From positions 124,001 to 188,000 of the forward strand of contig JACKER010000009.1 of assembly GCA_020632925.1 (NCBI GenBank): a DNA stretch of 64,000 bases, written 5' to 3'. The position numbers were made by a program, and so were the translations under genes. The stretch comes from Alphaproteobacteria bacterium (GTDB lineage: Bacteria; Myxococcota_A; UBA796; GCA-2862545). This document shows, piece after piece, positions 43,064 to 51,312 of this stretch (its first letter is position 1; each line of letters opens with the position of its first letter). The notes beneath the pieces were generated by a model. It was not told the DNA's origin, did not search any database, and saw nothing but the letters and a program-made list of their open reading frames with translations.

Positions 43064-45619
43064 ATGGTCGGGTACGATGCGTCGATGGAGCTGGTGGGCG
43101 GGCGGACGGTGGGCCCCTGGGTGGTCGAGGAGGAGCTCGGCCGGGGGGCGATGGCCGTGGTGTACCGCGTGCGCCACCAGGCCCTGGGGACGCGCGCCGC
43201 GCTCAAGGTGCTCGGCCGGATCGACGGCGCCACCGAGGACCGCCTGCTGGCGGAAGGGCGCGCCCAGGGGGCGGTGTCCCACCCGAACGTCCTCGGCGTG
43301 CTGGACCACGTCACGGTCGACGGGCACGCAGCCCTGCTGCTCGAGCTCGTCGAGGGCTGCGACCTCGCCACGTTGCTGCGGGACCGGCCGCTCGCGCTCG
43401 AGACGTCGCTGGACCTGTTCCGTCAGGTGGTCGCCGGCGTCGCCGCCGCGCACGCCGCCGGCCTCGTCCATCGCGATCTGAAGGCCAGCAACGTGCTGGT
43501 GCGCCGGGACGGGGACCGGTGGCTGGCGAAGGTCGGCGACTTCGGCCTCGTGAAGACGCGCGGTGCGGACCTCACCCACACCCACGCCATGCTCGGCACG
43601 CCGCGGACGATGGCGCCCGAGCAGATGCGCGCCGCCCGGCGGGTGGACGAGCGCGCCGACGTGTTCGCGCTCGGCTGCCTGCTGTACGAGCTGGTCTGTG
43701 GGCGGTCCCCGTTTCCTGGCGAGGACCTGGTGGACCTGTACACCGCGAAGCTCGGCGGTCGGTACGAGGATCCCGCGTCCGCCGTGCCCGACCTGCCCGC
43801 ACCCGTGGTGGAGGCGATCCGCGGCTGCCTGCAAGGGGTCGTGGCCCGCCGCATCCCCTCCTGCGCCGTGCTCGTGGAGGTCCTCGACGGACGCCCGTTC
43901 ACGCCGTCGATCGCGGACCAGACGGTGGACGGGCTGACCGGCATCGGCCTGTGCCCCGGCTGCGGGGCCGCCGTCGACAGCGAAGGCGCCTGCCCCAGCT
44001 GCGGCTTGCCGACCCTGCTCCAGGAGCGCTACCGCCTGGTCGAGCTGACCGGAGAGGAGCCGTTCCTCCAGGTCTTCGACGGGCTCGACCTCAAGGAGGG
44101 GCAGCGCGTGACGCTCCGCGCCCTCGATCGCAGCGCGGACGACGGCGCGCGGCGGCGCTTCGGCCAGGGCGCCCGCTCGACGTTCGAGGAACACGGCCGC
44201 CGATGGCGCGTGGGCGACGAGCCCGTGCTCCCCGCCGTCCCGGCCGCGACCCGGCGACACGACCCGGCCACCGTGCGCCGGCTGTTCGTGGCCGGTGGCA
44301 CGACCGCGGCACTCGCGGGGCTGGGGACCCTGGTGACCTCCTTCCTGACGTTCCCGGGAGGCGTGCCCGTCCTGCCCGAGTGTGGTGGCGAGCCCTTCGC
44401 GGTGGAGGTCCGGTGGGCCGGTCCGCCGACCCCGCTGCTGGCGAGGACCTGCGAAGGCGTCGAGGTGGTCGGACAGCTGGACGGGACCACGACCGTCACC
44501 CTGCCCGGTGTCGCGGTGCTCGACACACCGTGGGGAACGTCCGCCTGCGCACAGGGTGGGGTCGACTGCTTCCAGCGACCGATCCGCGACGGCCGCGAGC
44601 CCGTGACGCTGAAGCCCGTGCGTGACGTGACCTTCACCGTGGTGGAGGGCGACCATCCCCTCCCCGGCGCCGACATCGTCCCTCTCGCGCCGCTCGCCTT
44701 CCAGAAGACCGACGACCGTCCCCGGCTGCGGCTCCACTCCAGGCGCCTCCTGGCCGGGGACCTGGCCTGGCGCACCTCCGACGAGGACGGACGCGTCCCC
44801 GTACCCGACGGTGTGTTCCAGAGCCTCGACCTCGGCGTGATGGTGGACGGCGTGGCGCGCCGCATCCGGATGACGCTGAAGGAGATCGAGGTGGCTCCCA
44901 CGGAGGACGTCCTGTGGCTGAGGGTCGCCGACGAACGGGGCGCTCCGGTGCCGCACGCGCAGATCCAGTGCATCCCCGACCCTCCGGAGACGGTCGCGAA
45001 CGGCGTGGCCGACGAGAACGGCGAGGTGCGCTGCGACTTCCCCACCGAGTCCACGCACCGCTGGGTCGTCGTCACCGCGCCGGGGCACCACAGCGGACCG
45101 ATGGAGCTCCAGGATCTCCACGCGGAGCGGATCACCCTGAAGATGCACGACGCCGACCGCGTGCAGGTCGTATGCGACGGGCTGCCCGACGGGTCGTGCG
45201 GAGACTTCGTCACGGCACCCACTTGCGGGGGGGCGGAGCAGGTCGGGGGGACGTGCCGCTTCGAGGGCCGACAGCTCGTGTGCGACTGCCCCGCGGGTTC
45301 GACGGAGCTGTCGCATCCGTTCGGCACCAGCCCCGTGGTGGACGGCGTCGTCCACGTCGACCGGCGCGGGCTCTCCACCATCGAGGTGCAGATCCCCACG
45401 GCGGACGTCGTGCGTGGGGGCACCTGCAGCTTGAGCCTGACTGCGCGGTCGGGAGAGCTGCGCGCGAGCGGCTCGCCCCCCACGATCACCTTCCGAGGCA
45501 TCCCGCAGGGGAACTGGAAGCTCAGCGGTTCGTGCGGCACGACGCGCGTGTCCTCCACGATCGTCGTCGACGGGGCGGACCGGATCGAGGTCACGCCGAC
45601 CCTTGGCGCTCCCCGCTGA
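43064..45619 (+). CDS. Membrane Ser/Thr kinase with zinc-ribbon and carboxypeptidase-like extracytoplasmic domains
   Basis: 851 residues from ATG 43064, with GGGAGG six bases upstream. Kinase residues ~10-275: Gly loop GRGAMAVVY, Lys48, HRDLKASNVL (H136-D138), DFG at Asp159 and GTPRTMAPEQM. A zinc ribbon follows (LCPGCGAAVDSEGACPSCGLP), then one transmembrane segment (LFVAGGTTAALAGLGTLV). The extracytoplasmic part holds several beta-sandwich modules with carboxypeptidase-regulatory-like features (VADERGAPVPHAQIQCIPDP, ITFRGIPQGNWKLSGSCGTT). It is divergent from the FHA-AAA activator; together they look like a one-kinase, one-transcription-factor signalling pair. Confidence 0.8.
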   Translation: MVGYDASMELVGGRTVGPWVVEEELGRGAMAVVYRVRHQALGTRAALKVLGRIDGATEDRLLAEGRAQGAVSHPNVLGVLDHVTVDGHAALLLELVEGCDLATLLRDRPLALETSLDLFRQVVAGVAAAHAAGLVHRDLKASNVLVRRDGDRWLAKVGDFGLVKTRGADLTHTHAMLGTPRTMAPEQMRAARRVDERADVFALGCLLYELVCGRSPFPGEDLVDLYTAKLGGRYEDPASAVPDLPAPVVEAIRGCLQGVVARRIPSCAVLVEVLDGRPFTPSIADQTVDGLTGIGLCPGCGAAVDSEGACPSCGLPTLLQERYRLVELTGEEPFLQVFDGLDLKEGQRVTLRALDRSADDGARRRFGQGARSTFEEHGRRWRVGDEPVLPAVPAATRRHDPATVRRLFVAGGTTAALAGLGTLVTSFLTFPGGVPVLPECGGEPFAVEVRWAGPPTPLLARTCEGVEVVGQLDGTTTVTLPGVAVLDTPWGTSACAQGGVDCFQRPIRDGREPVTLKPVRDVTFTVVEGDHPLPGADIVPLAPLAFQKTDDRPRLRLHSRRLLAGDLAWRTSDEDGRVPVPDGVFQSLDLGVMVDGVARRIRMTLKEIEVAPTEDVLWLRVADERGAPVPHAQIQCIPDPPETVANGVADENGEVRCDFPTESTHRWVVVTAPGHHSGPMELQDLHAERITLKMHDADRVQVVCDGLPDGSCGDFVTAPTCGGAEQVGGTCRFEGRQLVCDCPAGSTELSHPFGTSPVVDGVVHVDRRGLSTIEVQIPTADVVRGGTCSLSLTARSGELRASGSPPTITFRGIPQGNWKLSGSCGTTRVSSTIVVDGADRIEVTPTLGAPR

Positions 45620-45680
45620 AGGCGTGAGCGGGGCGATCACGGCGGGAGTGGGCCCCCCTCCCCAGGGATGAGCCGTTTGA

Positions 45681-45709
45681 TTGAAAATGAAAATCATTTT
45701 CATTATGGT
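45681..45709 (+). promoter_or_regulatory. Sigma-70 promoter with an overlapping Fur box
   Basis: TTGAAA (45681-45686), a 17-base spacer and TATGGT (45704-45709) form a good housekeeping promoter. The spacer holds GAAAATGAAAATCATTTTC (45683-45701), which matches 16 of 19 positions of the classical Fur box and lies exactly between -35 and -10. Iron-bound Fur would block RNA polymerase here. The downstream gene is an iron-linked imelysin. Confidence 0.9.
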
Positions 45710-45734
45710 AGTGCCACGACCCAGGAGGCACCCG

Positions 45735-46877
45735 TTGCGTACGTCCCTGTTCCTGACGCTCACCGCCTGCTCCGGCGCCGACGACACCTTCGTGTGGCCG
45801 GAGAGCACGGCCGACGCCGTCGCCACCTACGCTCGCATCGCGGACGCCACGTACGAGGACTCGCTCGTGGCTGCCGAGGCGCTCGACGGCTCGCTCGCGT
45901 CCCTGGTCGACGCGCCCTCCCCCGCCGCGCTGCAGGCCGCCCGCGACGCCTGGCGCGCGAGCCGCGAGCCGTACCTGCAGTCCGAGGCCTTCCGGTTCTA
46001 CGACGGGCCCATCGACGACCCGGACGACGGACCCGAGGGCCTGATCAACGCCTGGCCGCTCGACGAGCAGTACATCGACTATGTCGAAGGCGACGACGAC
46101 GCGGGCCTGGTCAATGCCACCGGCACGATCGACGGCCCCACGCTGGTCTCGCTCAACGAGCAGGGCGGCGAGAAGAACATCGCCACCGGTTACCACGCGA
46201 TCGAGTTCCTGCTCTGGGGCCAGGACCACGACCCCGACGGCCCCGGCGACCGGCCGCACACCGACTACCTGGCCGGCACCGCAGGCACGGCGGCCAACCA
46301 GGATCGGCGCGCCACCTACCTCTCCGTCACGGGCGACCTGCTGGTGGACCACCTCGGCGGCGTGCGCGAGCAGTGGACCGAAGCTGGCGCCTACCGCGGC
46401 GCCTTCGAGGCCGATCCGGAGGGCTCCTTCGGGAAGCTGCTCACGGGGCTCATCGTCCTGTCCGGCTTCGAGACCGGCGGCGAGCGGCTCCAGGCCTCGC
46501 TCGACAGCGGGGACCAGGAGGACGAGCACTCCTGCTTCTCGGACAACACCCACCGCGACATGGTCCAGGACGTCCGAGGCATCTCGAACGTGTGGCACGG
46601 GCGCTACGAGCGGGTCGACGGCACCGTGGTCGAGGGCACCGCGGTGCGCGAGGTGGTCGCCGAGGTCGACGCGGATCTGGCAACCGCTCTCGACGAGCGC
46701 ATCGCCACCAGCCTGGCGCTGGCCGAGGCGCTGCAGCCGCCCTACGACCGCGAGATCGTGCCGGGCTCGCCGGGCAACCAGCGCGTGTCCGACCTGATCG
46801 TCAGCCTCCAGACCCAGGAGGGGCTGCTCTTCGACGTGTTCTCGGCCTTCGGGCTCACGGTCCAGCTCCCGGAGTAG
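45735..46877 (+). CDS. Imelysin family iron-regulated lipoprotein
   Basis: 380 residues from TTG 45735, where AGGAGG is six bases upstream; the longer frame back to 45681 would run through the promoter. The leader (MRTSLFLTLTAC from TTG as Met) has lipobox LTAC. The imelysin/EfeO-M75 fold is clear: ARDAWRASREPYLQSEAFRFYDGPID, INAWPLDEQYIDYV, NIATGYHAIEFLLWGQDHDP with the G-x-H-x-x-E motif, and GLIVLSGFETGGERLQASL. Members bind iron or haem-like ligands in the periplasm under Fur control. It heads a four-gene operon with a di-haem oxidoreductase, a second imelysin and an HTTM protein. Confidence 0.92.
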   Translation: MRTSLFLTLTACSGADDTFVWPESTADAVATYARIADATYEDSLVAAEALDGSLASLVDAPSPAALQAARDAWRASREPYLQSEAFRFYDGPIDDPDDGPEGLINAWPLDEQYIDYVEGDDDAGLVNATGTIDGPTLVSLNEQGGEKNIATGYHAIEFLLWGQDHDPDGPGDRPHTDYLAGTAGTAANQDRRATYLSVTGDLLVDHLGGVREQWTEAGAYRGAFEADPEGSFGKLLTGLIVLSGFETGGERLQASLDSGDQEDEHSCFSDNTHRDMVQDVRGISNVWHGRYERVDGTVVEGTAVREVVAEVDADLATALDERIATSLALAEALQPPYDREIVPGSPGNQRVSDLIVSLQTQEGLLFDVFSAFGLTVQLPE

Positions 46878-46880
46878 CTC

Positions 46881-48167
46881 GTGTGGACGTTCCTGCTCCA
46901 GGGATGCGCCGATCGCGCACCCCGCTTCGACCCGAGCGAGTGGCTGCCCGGTGGGGACACCACGAACACGCTCCTGCTGGGCACCAATGCCTTCAAGGCG
47001 CCGGCGGCCAACCTCACGCCCGAGCACGAGCAGGACTTCTACTCGGGCAACGCCTTCTTCAACCAGGCGTGGGTCGAGGCACCCGCCAGCACCACGGCGC
47101 GCGACGGCCTCGGGCCGCTGTTCAACGCGCGCTCCTGCTCGGGCTGCCACCACGAGGACGGCAAGGGGCCGACGCCCGAGGAGGGCCCGGGTCCCTTCGT
47201 GGGGCTGTTGCTGCGGGTGTCGGTGGACGGAGGGCCCGATCCGGTGCTCGGCGGCCAGATCCAGGACCAGGCCCTGCCCGACGTACCCGTCGAGGCCACC
47301 CCCTCGGTCCACTGGGAGACGGACGGCGCACTTCGTCGACCGATCTTCAGCCTCGACAGTGGACCTCCTGCGAGTGGTGTGCGGCACCTCTCACCGCGTC
47401 TGGCGCCGCACATGGTGGGGCTGGGGCTGCTCGAGGCGGTGGCGGAGGACGACCTGCGTGCCCTCGCCGATCCCGACGACGCCGACGGTGACGGCATCTC
47501 CGGCCGGGTCGCCGAGCTCGACGCCAGCGTGGGCCGCTTCGGGTGGAAGGCCGAGGCACCGACGGTGGAGCGGCAGACCGCGGGCGCGTTCGCGGGCGAC
47601 ATGGGGCTGACCAGCAGGCTCGTGGACCGCGACGACTGCACGGAGGCGCAGACCGCCTGCCTCGCGGAGCCCAGCGGCGGCGAGCCGGAGGTCGACGACG
47701 ACGTCTTCGACCACGTCGTGCTCTACGCGCGCACCCTGGCGGTGCCGGTGCGGCGTGCGGCCGAGGACGAGGGCGTGTTGCGCGGGCGCGAGACCTTCCA
47801 CGCGCTCGGGTGCGCCGCGTGCCACACGCCCTCCTTCACGACGGGCGAGGCCGCGCTCCCCGAGCTCTCGGGCCAGCGGATCTGGCCGTACACCGACCTG
47901 TTGCTGCACGACCTGGGGGAGGCGCTCTCCGACGACCGGCCGGCGGGTGCCGCCGTGGGGCGCGAGTGGAAGACGCCGCCGCTGTGGGGGCTCGGCCTGG
48001 TCCACGACGTCGACCCCCGACCGGGCTTCCTGCACGACGGGCGCGCGCGGACGCTGGACGAGGCGGTCCGCTGGCACGGGGGCGAGGCCGAGGCCGCCCG
48101 CGACGCGTACGAGGCGCTCGAAGACGCCGAGCGGGACGACCTGCTCTCGTTCCTGGAGGACCTGTGA
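46881..48167 (+). CDS. Di-haem thiol-oxidoreductase-like (DHOR) protein
   Basis: 428 residues from GTG 46881 with a leader MWTFLLQGC giving a lipobox Cys. Two c-type haem sites are seen: ARSCSGCHHEDGKGP (CSGCH) near residue 90 and LGCAACHTPSFTTGEA (CAACH) near residue 315. The family blocks FYSGNAFFNQAWVEAP, GLGLLEAVAEDDLRALADPDDADGDGISG, GRFGWKAEAPTVERQTAGAFAGDMG and TPPLWGLGLVHDVDPRPGFLHDGRARTLDEAVRWHGGEA (in shorter pieces) are present. It should work in the periplasm as an electron-transfer partner of the imelysins in iron uptake. Confidence 0.9.
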   Translation: MWTFLLQGCADRAPRFDPSEWLPGGDTTNTLLLGTNAFKAPAANLTPEHEQDFYSGNAFFNQAWVEAPASTTARDGLGPLFNARSCSGCHHEDGKGPTPEEGPGPFVGLLLRVSVDGGPDPVLGGQIQDQALPDVPVEATPSVHWETDGALRRPIFSLDSGPPASGVRHLSPRLAPHMVGLGLLEAVAEDDLRALADPDDADGDGISGRVAELDASVGRFGWKAEAPTVERQTAGAFAGDMGLTSRLVDRDDCTEAQTACLAEPSGGEPEVDDDVFDHVVLYARTLAVPVRRAAEDEGVLRGRETFHALGCAACHTPSFTTGEAALPELSGQRIWPYTDLLLHDLGEALSDDRPAGAAVGREWKTPPLWGLGLVHDVDPRPGFLHDGRARTLDEAVRWHGGEAEAARDAYEALEDAERDDLLSFLEDL

Positions 48168-49162
48168 TCTGGTGGTGGGCCTGCACGCCGGGAACGGACC
48201 CGCGCGCCGAGGTGATCGAGGGGCTCGCGGCGGACACGACCGCCCGGTACGAGGCGTTCGAGGCGCGCGCGGCCACGCTCGACGACGCGGTGGCGGCGAT
48301 GTGCGCGGGCACGGGGAGCCTGGAGGACGCGCGCGAGGCCTGGCAGGCGGCGCGGGAGCCCTGGAAGCGCGCGCAGATCGTCGCGTTCGGCCCGGTCGTC
48401 ACCTTCCCCGAGCGGTACGGCCCCAAGCTCGACGACTGGCCGGTGGACGCCGACGCGGTGGAGGCGCTGGTGGCGAGCGACGCGCCCGTCTCCGCAGCCG
48501 ACTTCGCGGCGATGGGCACCGCCACCCGGGGTCTGCCGGTCGTCGAGTGGCTGCTCTACGGCGAGTCGCCGGAGGACGCCCGCCGCTGCGCGGTCCTCGC
48601 CGGGGCCGCGGGCGACGTGCACGCGACGGCGACGGCGCTGTCGCAGGCCTGGCGGGACGGCTGGCAGGAGCGCCTGGGGAGCCCGGAGACGCGCACGGAC
48701 GACGACTGGGACACCGTGCAGGACGTGATCGACGAGTGGGTGAACCGCTCGGTCTACACCCTCGCCGATCTGCGCGGGCTGCGCCTCGGCAAGCCGCTCG
48801 GCGACGACACCGGCGGTGTTCCGCAACCCCAGCTCGTGGAGTCGCGGCCCAGCGGGCGATCGCTGCGGGACGCTCGCGACGTGCTCCAGGGCGTCCGCGC
48901 CACCTGGGAGGGCGACGCCGGGCCCGGGCTCCGCTCGCTCGTCGAGGACGGCGCGCTCACCGATCGCGTCGAAGGCCTGTTCGACGGCTGCGACGCGCGC
49001 CTGGCCGAGGTCCCCGAGCCGCTGGAGACGACGGTGGGCGAGCAGCCCGAGATCGTGGCCCGCGCGCAGGACGCGTTGCAGGCGCTGCAGATCACGATGC
49101 AGCTCGAGGTGGTCCAGGCACTGTCGGTGACGCTCGCCTTCTCGGACAACGACGGGGACTGA
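48164..49162 (+). CDS. Second imelysin family protein
   Basis: 332 residues from GTG 48164, overlapping the previous stop (GTGA). The leader VIWWWACTPG ends in a lipobox-like Cys at residue 7 and is very short. The core matches imelysins: LEDAREAWQAAREPWKRAQIVAFGPV, RGLPVVEWLLYG (the GLPALE-type variant of the G-x-H-x-x-E site, without His), and VIDEWVNRSVYTLADLRGLRLGKPLGDDTGG. It differs from the first imelysin in this motif, so the two may bind different ligands or form a heterodimer. Confidence 0.85.
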   Translation: MIWWWACTPGTDPRAEVIEGLAADTTARYEAFEARAATLDDAVAAMCAGTGSLEDAREAWQAAREPWKRAQIVAFGPVVTFPERYGPKLDDWPVDADAVEALVASDAPVSAADFAAMGTATRGLPVVEWLLYGESPEDARRCAVLAGAAGDVHATATALSQAWRDGWQERLGSPETRTDDDWDTVQDVIDEWVNRSVYTLADLRGLRLGKPLGDDTGGVPQPQLVESRPSGRSLRDARDVLQGVRATWEGDAGPGLRSLVEDGALTDRVEGLFDGCDARLAEVPEPLETTVGEQPEIVARAQDALQALQITMQLEVVQALSVTLAFSDNDGD

Positions 49163-49163
49163 A

Positions 49164-50408
49164 GTGCGGCACGACGCAGCCGGATTCACCTTGTTCCGAG
49201 CGCTCTTCGGGCTGCTGATGTGCGTCGCTGCGGTGCGCCTGTTCGCCTACGGCTGGGTCGAGGAGCAGCTCGTCGCGCCCACCTTCCACTTCCTCTGGTG
49301 GCCCTGGGTCCCCGTGCCCGGCCCCTGGGGGCTCCGCGCGCTCGTCGCGACCCAGGCGGTGGCGGGGCTCCTGGCCGCCCTCTCCCCGCGCCCGCGGCCC
49401 TTCCTCGCGGTCGCGATGGCCTGCTTCGCCTGGGTCGAGCTGCTCGACAAGGCGCTCTACCTCAACCACCACGTGCTGATGGGCCTGCTGGGCGCGACGC
49501 TGGTGGCGATGCCCGACCCGCGCGACCGTACGGTGGCGCCGCAGGTCACGTGGCTGCTGCGCCTGCAGATCGGCCTGGTGTGGTTCTGGGCCGGGGTCGC
49601 GAAGCTGGACGGCGACTGGCTGCTGCGCGCGGAGCCCCTGGACACCTGGTTGCACGCGCTCGCCGATCTGCCGCTCGTGGGGCCGCTGCTGGACCTGCCC
49701 CTCACGGCCAGCGCCATGAGCTGGGGCGGCGCCGCCTACGACCTCGCGATCCCCTTCCTGCTCCTGTCCCGCCGCACACGGCCCCTGGGCATGGCGCTGG
49801 TGGTCGGGTTCCACGCCGTCGTCGGCTGGCTGTTCCCAATCGGCCTGTTCCCGGCGCTGATGGTGCTCGGCGCGACGGTCTTCCTCGACCCGAGCTGGCC
49901 GAGGGCCTGGCTCCACCCCTCGCCCGCGCCGCCGCCCGTCGCCGCCGACCGCCCGTCGGTGCCCGCGCGGCTGGCCCTCGCCGCGCTCGCCTGCGCGCTG
50001 ACCCTGATCCCTGCACGCGGCCTCCTCGAGGGAAGCGAACCGGCGTGGACGGAGCAGGGTCAGCGCTTCGCGTGGCGGGTCCTGATCGCGGAGAAGACGG
50101 GCTTCGTGGAGCTGCTGGTGCACGACCCCGATGGGCGCACGACCCGCATCACCCCGGAGCGACACCTCACGCCGCTCCAGCACGCGATGATGCGCACACA
50201 GCCCGACATGATCCGTGACTTCGCGCAGCGCTGGTGCGGATCGGGCCGGGTGGTGACGGCCGAGAGCTGGGCCAGCCTGAACGGGCGCCCCGCCCAACAC
50301 CTGGTGCGGCCCGAGGTGGATCTCTGTCGGCCGGAGGACGAGCTCCGGGCAGCGGGCTGGATCGAGCCGCTGGCGAGCTGGCCGGGACGGACCGCGCGGG
50401 ACATGTAG
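49164..50408 (+). CDS. HTTM domain (vitamin K-dependent carboxylase-like) membrane protein
   Basis: 414 residues from GTG 49164, one base after the imelysin stop. N-terminal ~270 residues have about eight hydrophobic segments and the HTTM motifs: WVEEQLVAPTFHFLWWPWVP (E-Q and T-F-H-F), LDKALYLNHHVLMGLLG, RLQIGLVWFWAGVAKLDGDWL, and IPFLLLSRRTRPLGMALVVGFHAVVGWLFPIGLFP. The C-terminal ~150 residues are the soluble, carboxylase-like tail. In bacterial imelysin operons this protein is a regular partner; it is thought to help iron (or haem) handling, but the reaction is not known. Confidence 0.85.
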   Translation: MRHDAAGFTLFRALFGLLMCVAAVRLFAYGWVEEQLVAPTFHFLWWPWVPVPGPWGLRALVATQAVAGLLAALSPRPRPFLAVAMACFAWVELLDKALYLNHHVLMGLLGATLVAMPDPRDRTVAPQVTWLLRLQIGLVWFWAGVAKLDGDWLLRAEPLDTWLHALADLPLVGPLLDLPLTASAMSWGGAAYDLAIPFLLLSRRTRPLGMALVVGFHAVVGWLFPIGLFPALMVLGATVFLDPSWPRAWLHPSPAPPPVAADRPSVPARLALAALACALTLIPARGLLEGSEPAWTEQGQRFAWRVLIAEKTGFVELLVHDPDGRTTRITPERHLTPLQHAMMRTQPDMIRDFAQRWCGSGRVVTAESWASLNGRPAQHLVRPEVDLCRPEDELRAAGWIEPLASWPGRTARDM

Positions 50409-50425
50409 CGCAGGGGGGAGGCCGG

Positions 50426-51286
50426 ATGTTCGTACGCTGGGCGGCGCTGGGGGTCGTGGTGGTCGGCTGCGACGGGGGTGACGGGACCGCCGATCCGGCC
50501 GACGGTGCCGACGTCGACGGGAGCGCCGACGCCGACGCGGACAACGACGCCGACAGCGACGCGGACAGCGACGCCGACGTGGACACCGACGCGGACAGCG
50601 ACGCCGACGCGGACGCGGACAGCGACGCCGACGCCGACACCGCGGACACGGGCGGCGGACCGGGCGGTCCCGACCCGTCGCCCTACGCGAGCTGCACCGG
50701 CCTGTACGACCCGACGCTGGGCGGCCGCACGCGGTACGTCTACGACGCCGACGGGCGCCTGCTGACCGCCGAATCCGACACGGACGACGACGGCCGTTGG
50801 GACATGACCACGACCTACACCTGGATCGTGGTGGGCGGCGTGCTCTCGAGCTCCAGCTGGACCACCGCCCCGAGCGGCGTCAACGCGACCAGCAGCTACG
50901 ACGCCCACGGCCACCTGACGCACACCCGCACGGTGGTCCCGGGCGTGCCGCGGACCGACACCGACTACGCGAACACGCACGACGCCAGCCTGAAGCTGAC
51001 CCACACCACGATCACGACCGTCGGCTCGCCGATGGTGATCGACACCGACTACGACGCCTGCGAGCGCTGGACCCGCTCGGAGGTCGACCCGTTCGGCACC
51101 GGCACCCAGGTCCAGGTGACGACGAACGCCTGGACGGACGCGGGACCCTGCCTGCCGTCCAGCTCCGTGAGCCGGGGCAACGGCACGACCACCACCACGA
51201 CCTACGACGCGGACGGCCGCCCGCTGACCGTGAACGCCACGGGTACGACGAGCTGGTCCGCCACCTGGACGTGGACCTGCCCCTGA
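50426..51286 (+). CDS. Lipoprotein with Asp/Ala/Ser repeat linker and YD-type repeats
   Basis: 286 residues from ATG 50426 (GGGGAG upstream), leader MFVRWAALGVVVVGC with lipobox VVGC. A ~55-residue low-complexity stretch of D-A-D-S/N-D units follows, then a domain with YD/RHS-like beta repeats (TRYVYDADGRLLTAESDTDDDGRWDMTTTYTW, TTTTYDADGRPLTVNATGTTSW, cut here at 20-residue breaks). The extreme Asp content suggests calcium binding or a flexible stalk. It is downstream of the iron operon but has its own start signals and is likely separate. Confidence 0.65.
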   Translation: MFVRWAALGVVVVGCDGGDGTADPADGADVDGSADADADNDADSDADSDADVDTDADSDADADADSDADADTADTGGGPGGPDPSPYASCTGLYDPTLGGRTRYVYDADGRLLTAESDTDDDGRWDMTTTYTWIVVGGVLSSSSWTTAPSGVNATSSYDAHGHLTHTRTVVPGVPRTDTDYANTHDASLKLTHTTITTVGSPMVIDTDYDACERWTRSEVDPFGTGTQVQVTTNAWTDAGPCLPSSSVSRGNGTTTTTTYDADGRPLTVNATGTTSWSATWTWTCP

Positions 51287-51312
51287 TCGGGCGGGTGTGG
51301 TAGCCAGGAACC

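Noticed and set aside
45681..45734. Imelysin start at 45681
   Set aside because: That frame begins inside the -35 box and Fur site; TTG 45735 has AGGAGG at the right distance and a lipobox leader.
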